Positions 25,664-34,750 of a DNA stretch of 49,921 nt are shown here, piece by piece (the first letter of the stretch is position 1; each line of letters starts with the position of its first letter). The stretch comes from Malikia spinosa (GTDB taxonomy: Bacteria > Pseudomonadota > Gammaproteobacteria > Burkholderiales > Burkholderiaceae_C): contig NZ_PVLR01000057.1 in assembly GCF_002980625.1 (NCBI RefSeq), positions 1 to 49,921 of the forward strand, in the 5' to 3' direction. The notes beneath the pieces are model-generated. The model was not told the DNA's origin. It saw only the letters and a list, made by a program, of their open reading frames with translations, and made no database searches. Position numbers and translations under genes: made by a program.

Positions 25664-25693
25664 ATACGTATTTCCAACTTAGGAGATACGTAT
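25664..25693 (+). promoter_or_regulatory. Paired ATACGTAT palindromes at a start codon
   Basis: The self-complementary octamer ATACGTAT occurs at 25664-25671 and again at 25686-25693, where it covers the start codon (ATG 25692). Between them lies the ribosome site AGGAG (25681-25685). Two identical palindromes 22 bp apart suggest cooperative binding of a repressor, perhaps the encoded protein itself. The decayed copy at 22950-22985 keeps one octamer and a near copy of the other. Confidence 0.6.
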
Positions 25694-26816
25694 GAGCTGG
25701 GTGATAGGTGCCTGCCAAGCGGGTGGTCAGAGGATGTTCGAGTTGCTTTCAAGTACGGGCCAAGTCGAACAAGTCGCAGCTGAAGCTCTGGCCACCAGCG
25801 GTGTTCCGTGCGGCACAGGCGCGTCAACGCGGGTGGTCTATGAGGGCGACCTGGAAACGTGGTCCCGCGTAGCAGTGGACGAGTATCTGCAAGCGTTCGG
25901 AATCGAGCTGCCGCCGGGACTGTCAAACAGGCATTCGGTCTTCCTAGCGCAGCTGGCTGACGGAACCAGCATTTTTGTGCCGGCGCTTGCTCTCATGAGA
26001 GGGATCTTCCGGCCACACGAACTGCTGATGCCGCTGGCCTTCACACCAGGCAATGTCGACTTGATGGGGTTCGTGGACTATTCAAACGATCCGCCCACGA
26101 TCGTCCTGGACGGCACAGAGCAAAGGAATCTCAACAAGCGTGATGCCGCCAGTCGTTACGAGCCCGTGCGCTGGATGCTCTCGTCAACATCAGCCAATCG
26201 ATGCGCTCACAGCGTCTATCTGTACTCACTTAGCGGGCGGCTCGACCTGCGCCTACCGCAAGGTCAGTTCCGGTTAGTGCTCCATGGGCGACAAGTCGCG
26301 TCGAGTCTGTTTGTCACCAAGGTCACCGTTACCTGGGTCACAGTGCCCGTCGAGGACTCCGTCACCAGAGCAGAACATACACATGTTTTTCATCGCATGG
26401 CGGCTAAAGAACGCACAGTGCCCGCCTTGGCCGCTTTACCGCCTGTACCTGTTCTGCCTGACGGCCGTGTTGAACTGACAGATCTCGAATGGGACCGTAT
26501 CAAGCCCTTGCTAGACAGCAAGAAGCGCAACCGTTCCATCCACTCCGGACGAGAGCTACTGAACCTCATGCTTTTCAAACTGTCTAGCGGCAGCTCGTGG
26601 AAGACTGTGACCCGGTCTTCTAACTTCCAGGAAACCACGCTTACTACCACCTTCAGGTACTGGCAACTGGATGGGCGTTTCTCCCGGGTCTTGTCAGAAC
26701 TCATGCAGCTTCGAGGCACAACACGGAACCGTCCTGCGCAGTATCACAAATATCAATTTATAAAGAATTGCGAACGGCGGATACTGTCACCATCACCGCC
26801 AGTTATGGGGAGATGA
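25692..26816 (+). CDS. Protein with C-terminal IS5-type (DUF4096-like) domain
   Basis: A 374-residue protein. Residues 1-240 match no family I recognise; they include IFVPALALMRGIFRPHELL, which loosely recalls accessory proteins of Tn7 relatives. Residues about 261-342 (ELTDLEWDRIKPLLD ... GRELLNLMLFKLSSGSSWKTV ... TFRYWQLDGRFSRVL) resemble the DUF4096 domain that begins IS5/IS402-type transposases, but no DDE core follows, so a transposase DNA-binding domain seems to have been reused. The gene is preceded by AGGAG at 6 nt and by two palindromes. A truncated second copy sits next to tniQ. It may be a targeting, regulatory or end-binding factor of the element; that is inference. Confidence 0.6.
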   Translation: MSWVIGACQAGGQRMFELLSSTGQVEQVAAEALATSGVPCGTGASTRVVYEGDLETWSRVAVDEYLQAFGIELPPGLSNRHSVFLAQLADGTSIFVPALALMRGIFRPHELLMPLAFTPGNVDLMGFVDYSNDPPTIVLDGTEQRNLNKRDAASRYEPVRWMLSSTSANRCAHSVYLYSLSGRLDLRLPQGQFRLVLHGRQVASSLFVTKVTVTWVTVPVEDSVTRAEHTHVFHRMAAKERTVPALAALPPVPVLPDGRVELTDLEWDRIKPLLDSKKRNRSIHSGRELLNLMLFKLSSGSSWKTVTRSSNFQETTLTTTFRYWQLDGRFSRVLSELMQLRGTTRNRPAQYHKYQFIKNCERRILSPSPPVMGR

Positions 26817-26822
26817 GGCAGT

Positions 26823-26942
26823 GTGAAGTCCATGATCTGCCGCCTTTTGCTCCGTTTGGCAAGCCTCATCAGCATCACACCTGCCCAGGCAGGCTTTGAA
26901 CTGACGGACAAGGGGCCGATCAAGCCCGCGGCCTACGTCTAA
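26823..26942 (+). CDS. Short exported-like peptide or fragment
   Basis: A GTG-start frame of 39 codons follows the previous gene by 6 bp. It begins with a basic and hydrophobic stretch and an AQA-G signal-peptidase-like site, then stops after about 15 more residues. It looks like the 5' fragment of a secreted protein gene; no ribosome site is obvious. Weak evidence. Confidence 0.2.
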   Translation: MKSMICRLLLRLASLISITPAQAGFELTDKGPIKPAAYV

Positions 26943-27293
26943 GTCACCCGTGTCTATGCCCTATGTCGGGGACTGAATAGTTACGGAACCGCGTAGCCAA
27001 CCTTGCAAATTATTAATTTTAATATATATTATGATGAAATTGGCACTCAAACAGATACCTCTGCTTACCCTCTTCCGGCCAAATTAAAAATTGCCACCAC
27101 CCAGCAAAATCAGTCATGTCAGGCACTCCCATTTCGTGTGCTATACTTAATCGATTCCGTATGGGCCAACCTATTTTTGTCCTGTCCGGAAGACATGTGA
27201 GGGCTAGCGTGGATCAACGTAGATGTGCTGCCCACAGCACCTATGAATCGGCCACCTTGTAGCTCGTCTTCACGATGTGGGGTAGATTTTTTT
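26943..27293. other. AT-rich intergenic stretch
   Basis: No gene is supported. The region around 27005-27100 is strongly AT-rich (ATTAATTTTAATATATATTA) and may hold the promoter for the following two-gene module. Confidence 0.35.
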
Positions 27294-27318
27294 GAAAAGG
27301 GCACTCTGTGCCCTTTTC
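27294..27318 (+). terminator. Terminator-like hairpin just before a gene
   Basis: A perfect 11-bp stem GAAAAGGGCAC / GTGCCCTTTTC with loop TCT. The core GGGCAC-TCT-GTGCCC followed by TTTT is a standard intrinsic terminator on the plus strand. It lies only 14 bp before ATG 27333 and 4 bp before the ribosome site GGAGGG, so it either insulates the module from upstream transcription or works as an attenuator for it. Confidence 0.7.
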
Positions 27319-27332
27319 CATTGGAGGGCCAG

Positions 27333-28175
27333 ATGAATTTATTGCTTTGGCAGCCGATCGTTCGAAAAGCACTGGAGGAAGGCATCGAGATCTCAGCAGG
27401 GCCGATACCCGGGGCGCGACTGAGGCAACTCATTGCCCGGTACGCAGCAGATGCGAATCTTTCGTTTCCCCCAGATCCAGACAGTACTTTTAGTAGTTTT
27501 CTTGACCATTTCCAGGATCTGCTATTCGTTCAGCGTCGTCCTGGTCATGACATGTTGGTTGTGCCAGGGGATCGGGTGGCCTTGCTGTCAGCGACCAAGG
27601 ATACACCACAGAGCGCAGTACTTCGAAGGGATCTCTTTGAGGCACTCACTATCATCCCCAAGGAAGGCGCCGCCGGGCCACTGTACATCCGCAGTTCTGA
27701 CAGCGTTTTTTGGCCTATGCCCGGGATTGAGACTCCAGCTGATGCGGTCGTGTTGCCATTCTCCACCCGGGATTTGGCTTTAGAGGACCGACGAGAGTTC
27801 GTAGCCCAAACGCGCTCAAAGCAACTCAGAACAAGCCTTGAAACGAGCTTGACCCATTCGAAGCCACTCCACTCTTTCTCGGAAGCCGTCAGAGCCCATG
27901 GACTGGCTCGGGAGTGGCACCAATTTCGATTGGGCAAGCTTCTTGAGCGGCTAAAGCGCTGGAGCGAGGAGAAGGCTGTGCCTTGGAGGACAGTCTGGTT
28001 TCTCGAATCAGAGCAAGTCGCCACCCAATCGCTAGGGACAGCCCCGGGGCCGACTGGGGCCAGCAACGTGCAAGATTTTTTTGCTGCACTGGCGGTCGTG
28101 CTCAAGGAAGGGGATCTTGCGCGTATAAGCATCCCGCTTGATCTAGTCGCAAAGGCGTGGTCTCAACGGAGTTGA
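27333..28175 (+). CDS. LOTUS/OST-HTH-like protein, first of two genes
   Basis: A 280-residue protein. Residues 1-80 resemble an OST-HTH/LOTUS winged helix, an RNA-binding fold: a helix IVRKALEEG, then IPGARLRQLIARYA, FSSFLDHFQDLLFVQ and RRPGHDMLVVPGDRVA. The remaining 200 residues are unassigned and contain a charged helix RLGKLLERLKRWSEE. ATG 27333 has GGAGGG 4 nt upstream. The next gene starts 2 bp after its stop, so they form one operon. RNA binding in a defence setting is plausible, since bacterial LOTUS proteins often occur with nucleases. The domain call is moderate. Confidence 0.5.
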   Translation: MNLLLWQPIVRKALEEGIEISAGPIPGARLRQLIARYAADANLSFPPDPDSTFSSFLDHFQDLLFVQRRPGHDMLVVPGDRVALLSATKDTPQSAVLRRDLFEALTIIPKEGAAGPLYIRSSDSVFWPMPGIETPADAVVLPFSTRDLALEDRREFVAQTRSKQLRTSLETSLTHSKPLHSFSEAVRAHGLAREWHQFRLGKLLERLKRWSEEKAVPWRTVWFLESEQVATQSLGTAPGPTGASNVQDFFAALAVVLKEGDLARISIPLDLVAKAWSQRS

Positions 28176-28177
28176 TC

Positions 28178-28960
28178 ATGCCGCATGCGCTGATTGCTGG
28201 TGTGCCCATGGGGTGGTCTCGGCAGGTACGAGGTGCGCTGGACAAAGTCAAGGTTCCTGACTGGACTTTCTCAGTCTTTCCCGGGTCAGATCCAAAGATC
28301 GCCGGCATCTCCGACAAGCAACTGCCAGACTTACTCGCTGATGCAGCCAAGCGAGGAGGCGCACATGTGTTCTGCGTCTCGGACGGGCGCGACCGTCAGA
28401 GAATTGCAACTGCAATACGAGAGCATTTCAGATTTCGCTGGCTAGCGTCGGATGTCGTGCGTACTGCTACTACTCAGTCGGAACCACTTGTCAAGGATAT
28501 AGAACGGGCAATCAAGGAAGAAATCGAGTGGCGCAACGCGCTCCATCCGATAGTGAAGAGCTCTCCTCTAGCACTGCCGCAGAGAGGCTTTTCTGCGGAA
28601 CGATCTGTCGAGGCGATATGGTCTATGAGCGAGTCATTCAACAAGGAAGATGGGTTCTTTGCCAAAGTAGGAGAGGCTTTGGAACAATTTCGGATGCAGC
28701 ATTTAAAAAAGTGGGATAAACACCGAGAGCGTTTCTTCATCGACCTTAGCAACAGAGTGTGGAAAGACGATGGCCCTTACCACGGAGATGCGCCATTTCC
28801 GCGCGACTGGAAGTATTCGAGCGCCCTTCCGGAACGCTTTCACTTTGATGTGCAGCACGCCCAGAGGAAGGCTTTCAACTTCAATGATAGAGCAGGACGC
28901 GGAAAATCAGTTGCAACCTCCAAGCACTGCAACGTTGATGCTCATGGCTACCTCAGATAA
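28178..28960 (+). CDS. Unknown protein, second gene of LOTUS-like module
   Basis: A 260-residue protein that I cannot assign. The N-terminal half (HALIAGVPMGWSRQVRGALDKV ... GGAHVFCVSDGRDRQRIATAIREHF) alternates strands and helices like an alpha/beta nucleotide-binding or nuclease fold; the C-terminal half is helical and charged and ends in HCNVDAHGYLR. ATG 28178 is chosen because GGAG lies 6 nt upstream and it follows the previous stop by 2 bp; GTG 28157 would overlap. Its close coupling to the LOTUS-like gene implies a shared function. Confidence 0.6.
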   Translation: MPHALIAGVPMGWSRQVRGALDKVKVPDWTFSVFPGSDPKIAGISDKQLPDLLADAAKRGGAHVFCVSDGRDRQRIATAIREHFRFRWLASDVVRTATTQSEPLVKDIERAIKEEIEWRNALHPIVKSSPLALPQRGFSAERSVEAIWSMSESFNKEDGFFAKVGEALEQFRMQHLKKWDKHRERFFIDLSNRVWKDDGPYHGDAPFPRDWKYSSALPERFHFDVQHAQRKAFNFNDRAGRGKSVATSKHCNVDAHGYLR

Positions 28961-29216
28961 CGGTCAATCTGTTCTGTGATGAGAACCAGCATTCGCTAGA
29001 TTTACGACCCAGTTACCTCTAGAGGTTCGTCGCGCTCTGACCGAACTCAGCTGCTTGCTGTAGATCTCCATGGCTTGATGGTCTAGTCGGCTTGGTGGGG
29101 ATCGAATTACCTATACGAGCAACCAAGTTCTTTGCAAGTGCTGGCGTTTGGGCCGCGACTTCAGCACCACGCGCTTCCTGCGCCACATAGACGGTTTGAT
29201 CTTCCGCAGTGGACGC

Positions 29217-32200
29217 CTAGGGCCCGGAAGGCTCTGGCGACTGCGGAGGCTCAACCCGTGCAATTACTGCAGTTTCCGGCTCGGGTACATTGCCATCAAA
29301 CATGAGATACGGCGTCACCGTGCACTTGAGCGCATCCAGCTTCACAGCCCGCCGTTGGTCTGGTCGAGCTGACAGGGCTAAACCCGCCTGAACGGCTTGG
29401 GCCAAGGCATTACCTAGGGCGTTAAGCCGCACCTCGCGCAGCTTCTCAAGCGGTGGGTAAGGCGACTCCTCGCCCGCGGTGGAGACAACCAGGTTCCCTG
29501 TCAGGTCTGCAATCTCGGCCAGGAACCATTCCGCGTTGGCACTCGGATGCCGCAATGCACCTTCAACGAGGTGACCCAAAAGTTCGGCAAACGCTTTCAC
29601 TTGCGAGTGATGGGCCGCCAGCAGGCTCAAGAACTCGAACACCACGCGAGCGGCACTGACGAACTCAGTGTCAGGGCTTGCCAAGTACTCCTTGAGCCGT
29701 TGAACGCCATATCGCAAGGTGAACCCGCCTTGCAAGGTCATCCACAACAGGTCATATGCCGCCAACGACACGAAGGTGCGATTGCCAAGAAACTGTCGCA
29801 GCACTGCTTGGCGGTAGTCTCTCGGTCGAATCATCCCTTTGCTGCCCGCGTGCATCAGCAGCACCTGGGGCCACACCGAAGGTCGCTTGAAGGTGACAGT
29901 AGCCAGTTGTGCCAGCCGGCCATCGACAGTCAACAGCGTCGCATCCAGTTCAGCGACTAGCAGCAGCGCGGAATACTCTTCCGCTTCAAGCGCCTCTTCC
30001 GCGTTCTCCAGGCCCTCTGGCAGTGCTTCCGGACCGTAGGCAGGAAGGACTTCGCAATGCGCACGAACTGCTTCGACTGTAGCCTGCAGAAACGCCACGC
30101 GACGCTCTTTGTCTAGGCTGCTGTACTCGACGAAGCGCATCTCCCCGTCGTCATCAAACATGTGACCGTTCTCGCCGACCGACTGCGCCTCTTCGAGACT
30201 GTCTTCCAGGACTTCTAACGTCTTGGTAGAGCAGTAGACCTTTGGCAGAACTGCAAGGGCGCTCTGGCAGCCAATACGCGTGAGCTCCACGATGGTTACA
30301 GCATCAACCACGTACGTCGCATCGGGCCGCTCCAAGAGCTGGGCAGAGCTTTGACGGTCGTCACTAGTGCCGCCAGACACAAAGAGCTTGGGGCCAGAGT
30401 TTGGCCATCCGGTGACAACGTCGACCACGCTTCTACCAAGCATTCGAGCGACGATGCCCAAGGTGAGAGGGCCATTCTGATAGGCGTCCATGACCATCTT
30501 TGAGTAGTCGGACTGGCGCTTGAGCACTGCGTGTACATGCGAAAAGTCAGCGCCATCCTCTTTGGTCGGAACCGGAACAGAAAAGAACACTGAGTCCTTC
30601 GACATCGACGTTTGGACACGTTCTTGCGCAACCTGCAGCAAATGTCGATATGCCGAAGTGATGCTCTGAACTGTGTATGCACGCGTAGTGCCCAGCCCAC
30701 CCGGCAACTCGACTTCGGCTCCGAGAGCAGCACCCAATAGCGCCTGGACTTCGCCACTGTCATGCGGGTAAAACCCATCGCGGTTCGGCAGAGACTCCGA
30801 ATTTTCCGGGTCGAGGGAAATCGTAAGTACAGCCCCAAACTCATCCTGCAATTGAACAGTCGAACCCGGTACGACCGCCAGCAGAGACTCCTCCATGTTT
30901 GGAAGGTTGGCCCGACATGCAACGAAGCCGACGAAGTAGCCAGACGCTGCCTCGAGTGCATCCATGTTTCGGCGGAACTGCCGATACAGCCGCAACATGC
31001 CCGACTCGCGCCGGTCGTACTTCAACTCGAGCGAGGCAAGCTGTGCGATTTGTCGATGAGGCCCCTCAAGTTCGTCAGGCAAAGCTTCCAGATCCTGGTG
31101 GAAGCGAAGCATCCTCTTGGTCTTGAGGTCCAGAACGAGTTTGAGCAGCCAACCGCCAGAACTCTTGGGAGCACTTTCGCACTGCCGGTCCGCCAACGGC
31201 ACAATAAAGTCCCAGTCAGCCGCCTGCTGCCCCAGCTCAAGCGCAAGCCCCCGGACATGGTCGTCGGCAGCCCAATCACCGGGCAAAGCCGTCAGCAATT
31301 GACGTGCCTTTTTGCGCGCACCGCTGCGAACATAGCAAGCTAGGAGCCGAACATGGAGCTCGGTTCGGTGCCCAAGCGGCGCAAACTTCTCGTAGATTCG
31401 CGCCGCTTCAGCGTACTTACGCACCGCGTAGTACAGGTCAGCGAGTTGAAGTGCCGCCGGTCCCTGACTCAAATCGGGAACAAGCTCCTTTGCTCGGGTA
31501 GTCGCAGCATCGCATTCTGCGTCTTCACCCACCAAGTGAAGAATGCGCGCGCCACCGCAGATGAGTGGAAGGCTGTCCGTAGAGGTCCAGTTGACCGCTT
31601 TGACTTCCGCCGTCGCCTGAGCCCTGCCGCCCTTCGACCGGCACAGCGCATTCCACCGCATCGCCTGCATGACGTCGAGCACCTTGGGCTCGGAGCACGG
31701 GACTCTCTGGATAGCAGCAATAGCCGCATCAACAAGGGCGACATCGCCAGCATCGGATGCGACCTCTGTGACCAGTATCAGCGCCTCCTCTTCAAGCTGG
31801 TCCAGCCAGGCACGACCTTTGACCAGAATCTCGTCAAGGCGGTCTAGCCGTCTGTAAGCATCTAGAGTCACGCACAAAAGCTTCGGGCTCAACGCATCGG
31901 CATGCCTGGCCTCCTCGACGAGCTTTAATGCTTCTTCAGCTTGACCCGAAAGGTTGTACGCGTAGGCCAGATGCACCAGCGTGTCCGCACGAGCCTCTGT
32001 GCTTTGAATGTCCCAGAGTCGCTCCTTACGCGGCGTAAGGTACGAAATCGCCCGCTTCAATGCCTCTAGATTCGAATTTGGCCGAAGTTCAAACGCGCTT
32101 TGGATAGGGTCCGCCGTCGCAACCTCCAGCGCCATCGCAAGTGCAGTTCTTCGGACAAAAAAACCCGCTTCAGGCAAATCGAGTGCGGGCCCAATGGTCT

Positions 32201-33251
32201 GATTGGCACCTGCGAGGTCGCCCACCATCTTGCGCGCCAACGCCAATGTCTGCAGCACATCGCAGTTGGAACGCATAGCCGCCGGCACATCCGTCAGCTT
32301 GATTTCCTCACCCTTGAACATGCGCGCGTTCGTGTACGCAATCCAAACGTGCACAGAGGTCGGAAATCTATCGACCGACTTGCGGCCCGCAGCGACAGCG
32401 CCTGCAATGTCAGCATCAAGCAGCAGTCCGCGAACACCTGCCGCAGCCATCTTTTCATCCTCGGGATAGAGCTCAGCCGCCTTCAGAAAGTCGTTGACTG
32501 CGGCCTTTCCACCTTCCAAGTGCCAAGTGCACAGCGCGCGCTGCAAATACCAGCGGGCCTGCTGATGCAAGTCGAGCAACCCCATATCCGACCCCAGGCG
32601 GGTCACAGCTTCCAGCCCATCTCGAAAACGGCAAGCCTTCAACATTTCATTGATGGCATCGAGTTGGCTCGAGATGAATTTATTGACGGAATCAGGTCGT
32701 GCGCCCGGCAGGCCGGTGACTATGTCTAACTTCGATTCAATCCTCAGCACTGTCGCTTGAAGAGCTAGATTGCTGTCTCTTTGTTCATGGAACATTGCGC
32801 CAGGAGCGTTGGGTGCGTAGTCTCGCTGCAACTTCCCATTACCTCGAATATGGCGACAGATGTCATCCCAAAATTCGACTTCGACGGGAAACTGCCCTGC
32901 CGCAACTCGTATGTCAGACAGAGTTTGGACGTCGTGCAAGAGCGTCGCGTCAGCAGCTGCTGTAGTCGCGACGATGAGCTTGATGATGGGTACTTTCTTC
33001 TTCTCCGCTCGCTCGAGCTCCTTCTCGACCATCTTAAGCGTCAGCGCGCCATCAACATATCGCTTGGACTGGATGCCGAGCCGGCCGGCAGACGAGTTCA
33101 CGAAAACGTCGACGCCACCCTGAGCTTGCCCCCGCCTGCCGTTTATTTTGGGCATCAGGTCGCCGAACAGCTCGCCATAAATTCGGGCGCACATATCCTC
33201 GAAGGCCGAGTCATCTATTGGTTTCGAGATTTCGAACTGCACTGCGTGCAT
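29217..33251 (-). CDS. Nuclease-TPR-GreAB-C-PIN multidomain protein
   Basis: A 1344-residue protein with four parts. (1) Residues about 1-150: a Mrr-like PD-(D/E)XK nuclease with E18, D48 (GGVDVF) and Q61-x-K63 (IQSKRY). (2) About 190-780: many TPR-like helical pairs (for example VHLAYAYNLSGQAEEALKLV). (3) About 794-865: a GreA/GreB C-terminal-like domain, VVPGSTVQLQDEFGAVLTI ... SGEVQALLGAALGAEVEL. (4) About 979-1115: a PIN-like ribonuclease domain with YVVDAVTIVELT and TLLTVDGRLAQLA. A helical tail follows. TPR-GreAB-C-PIN proteins have been predicted as conflict systems; here a DNase-like domain is added. DNA sensing through the nuclease and RNA or transcription-complex attack by PIN is inference. 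Confidence 0.7.
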   Translation of the reverse strand: MHAVQFEISKPIDDSAFEDMCARIYGELFGDLMPKINGRRGQAQGGVDVFVNSSAGRLGIQSKRYVDGALTLKMVEKELERAEKKKVPIIKLIVATTAAADATLLHDVQTLSDIRVAAGQFPVEVEFWDDICRHIRGNGKLQRDYAPNAPGAMFHEQRDSNLALQATVLRIESKLDIVTGLPGARPDSVNKFISSQLDAINEMLKACRFRDGLEAVTRLGSDMGLLDLHQQARWYLQRALCTWHLEGGKAAVNDFLKAAELYPEDEKMAAAGVRGLLLDADIAGAVAAGRKSVDRFPTSVHVWIAYTNARMFKGEEIKLTDVPAAMRSNCDVLQTLALARKMVGDLAGANQTIGPALDLPEAGFFVRRTALAMALEVATADPIQSAFELRPNSNLEALKRAISYLTPRKERLWDIQSTEARADTLVHLAYAYNLSGQAEEALKLVEEARHADALSPKLLCVTLDAYRRLDRLDEILVKGRAWLDQLEEEALILVTEVASDAGDVALVDAAIAAIQRVPCSEPKVLDVMQAMRWNALCRSKGGRAQATAEVKAVNWTSTDSLPLICGGARILHLVGEDAECDAATTRAKELVPDLSQGPAALQLADLYYAVRKYAEAARIYEKFAPLGHRTELHVRLLACYVRSGARKKARQLLTALPGDWAADDHVRGLALELGQQAADWDFIVPLADRQCESAPKSSGGWLLKLVLDLKTKRMLRFHQDLEALPDELEGPHRQIAQLASLELKYDRRESGMLRLYRQFRRNMDALEAASGYFVGFVACRANLPNMEESLLAVVPGSTVQLQDEFGAVLTISLDPENSESLPNRDGFYPHDSGEVQALLGAALGAEVELPGGLGTTRAYTVQSITSAYRHLLQVAQERVQTSMSKDSVFFSVPVPTKEDGADFSHVHAVLKRQSDYSKMVMDAYQNGPLTLGIVARMLGRSVVDVVTGWPNSGPKLFVSGGTSDDRQSSAQLLERPDATYVVDAVTIVELTRIGCQSALAVLPKVYCSTKTLEVLEDSLEEAQSVGENGHMFDDDGEMRFVEYSSLDKERRVAFLQATVEAVRAHCEVLPAYGPEALPEGLENAEEALEAEEYSALLLVAELDATLLTVDGRLAQLATVTFKRPSVWPQVLLMHAGSKGMIRPRDYRQAVLRQFLGNRTFVSLAAYDLLWMTLQGGFTLRYGVQRLKEYLASPDTEFVSAARVVFEFLSLLAAHHSQVKAFAELLGHLVEGALRHPSANAEWFLAEIADLTGNLVVSTAGEESPYPPLEKLREVRLNALGNALAQAVQAGLALSARPDQRRAVKLDALKCTVTPYLMFDGNVPEPETAVIARVEPPQSPEPSGP

Positions 33252-33842
33252 GTGGCTCCTTGTTCTGCCGACTCCTTGTGCTTGGCTCTACAGCACGAGA
33301 CCGTCCCCTTGGCACCAGTTGTTGGCTTAGCCGCGCAATCAATAGCTAATCAGACCGCTTTCCGCCTTTGAGTCATATTTTACCCGGGACTGGTTATGTA
33401 TCCAGTGCGTAGGGATTCAAGTTTCCTCACGAGTTAGCCCATCTACACAGCCTGCAGCGATTAGCGCACTCTGTGACGTAGCGGGCCAGTCCTGCAGCGC
33501 TTGTGCCTTCGCCATGGTGGGTCAGCTGCTCGACGCAAGCGAACAGCAGGCCCGGACGGACCGCCACCTGCTCCGCGGCTCTTCGCCTGCAATGTAGCTA
33601 GGTTGGTCCGCTCCGGTCTGCCCCGACCCACACCCCGAAGAGATTTCGAAACCCTGAGGCTGGATGAGTACCTCATTGACGCGCCAGACCGCACTACCTT
33701 GCACCATGTTCGCGGCGATTCTGAACTGATCTGCCCCTCCTTCTGCTATGCCGGTGATTCGGCTGCTCCGCAGCGATGGCATGTAGCTTCTTCAAAGGAA
33801 CGCAAGGGAAACATCAGTGAAAGCCTATCGATCAGCGGGTCG
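33252..33842. other. 591 bp without recognisable gene
   Basis: The gap lies between two minus-strand nuclease-like genes. Frames present on either strand are short and have no family signature. It probably contains the promoter of the large multidomain gene. Confidence 0.4.
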
Positions 33843-34691
33843 TCAGTGCCTCGAGAGCTCCACAAATGCGTGCAGTGCCGTTCGCATCTGCGCCAGCAAC
33901 AGAACGATTTCGACTTTCTTCGCTCTCAGGATCGTTTGGATATCGACGTACGGCCGCTCCATGTTGTCGAACTTCCACCGCCAGCCGGAAGGGATATAGT
34001 GCGCGTCTGAAATGGCCGTCCAAACCTTCTTGATGGCGCCGTGAAGCGCCCTCAGCGCGGTCAGCGTCTCATGGTCATAGCAAACGAGTTCTGCCCGGCT
34101 GCTGGCGACCACGAACTCGCGGAGTGCGTTGTAGCACACGGCATCAATCTCAGTGGCGAGCTCCTCGTCGGAATTATCCAACCAATTGAGCAACCTAGCG
34201 TGCTGCCTCAGGTAGTCCTGGCCAAAGTTCGGCGGCGCCGACGGGAAGAACCGCGGATCGAAGATGCTTGGATGCTGAGCGATGAGGTGAAGGCGGTTCA
34301 CGAGAAGCACGCGCAGACCCTCTAGGTCAAAGAGGTCTAGGGACCAGCCGTAGGTTGCTCGGATGTATGCGAACGCCTTTTCCTTCTCGGCGGCGGACAG
34401 GTGCGACGTGCATGCATAGACAAGCTTCCTTACCCCCGTCTGCGTTTCAGCCACCCGAGTGCTGTCCGACTTCAGCTTCGGGAACCATTTCTCGTTCACC
34501 GTGAACGCGAACACGATGACACCACCCTGGCCGTCGTCTCGCAAGATGGCGTCTAGGCCGTCGTCTCCTGTGCCACCCAGAGGCTCGATTCTCGGGTAAT
34601 CCGCATCTGAAAGAAGTGCGCAGCAAAGCCGCTCGAACTGACGGTAATCAGTAAGACGCTCAAGACAAGTGGTGATGGGGTCGGCTGGCAT
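33843..34691 (-). CDS. Small restriction-endonuclease-like protein
   Basis: A 282-residue protein. The N-terminal 110 residues look like a Mrr-type nuclease core: FERLCCALLSDADYPRIEPLGG, then GDDGLDAIL with the metal-binding Asp, and a strand VIVFAFTVNEKWFPKL in place of the usual E/Q-x-K, so the catalytic Glu/Gln-x-Lys is altered. The C-terminal 150 residues are helical and unassigned. The arrangement, nuclease fold plus helical domain, recurs in phage-defence loci. It points the same way as the multidomain protein 590 bp downstream. The enzyme may be inactive if the altered motif is real. Confidence 0.55.
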   Translation of the reverse strand: MPADPITTCLERLTDYRQFERLCCALLSDADYPRIEPLGGTGDDGLDAILRDDGQGGVIVFAFTVNEKWFPKLKSDSTRVAETQTGVRKLVYACTSHLSAAEKEKAFAYIRATYGWSLDLFDLEGLRVLLVNRLHLIAQHPSIFDPRFFPSAPPNFGQDYLRQHARLLNWLDNSDEELATEIDAVCYNALREFVVASSRAELVCYDHETLTALRALHGAIKKVWTAISDAHYIPSGWRWKFDNMERPYVDIQTILRAKKVEIVLLLAQMRTALHAFVELSRH

Positions 34692-34750
34692 GTGACAATT
34701 CTAATGGATGATACTCCCAATCTCTTCTTCCACGGTCTTTCGGGCAGCCC

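Noticed and set aside
33461-33782. Minus-strand frames between the two nuclease-like genes
   Set aside because: Short, no similarity, and overlapping in different frames; treated as non-coding.
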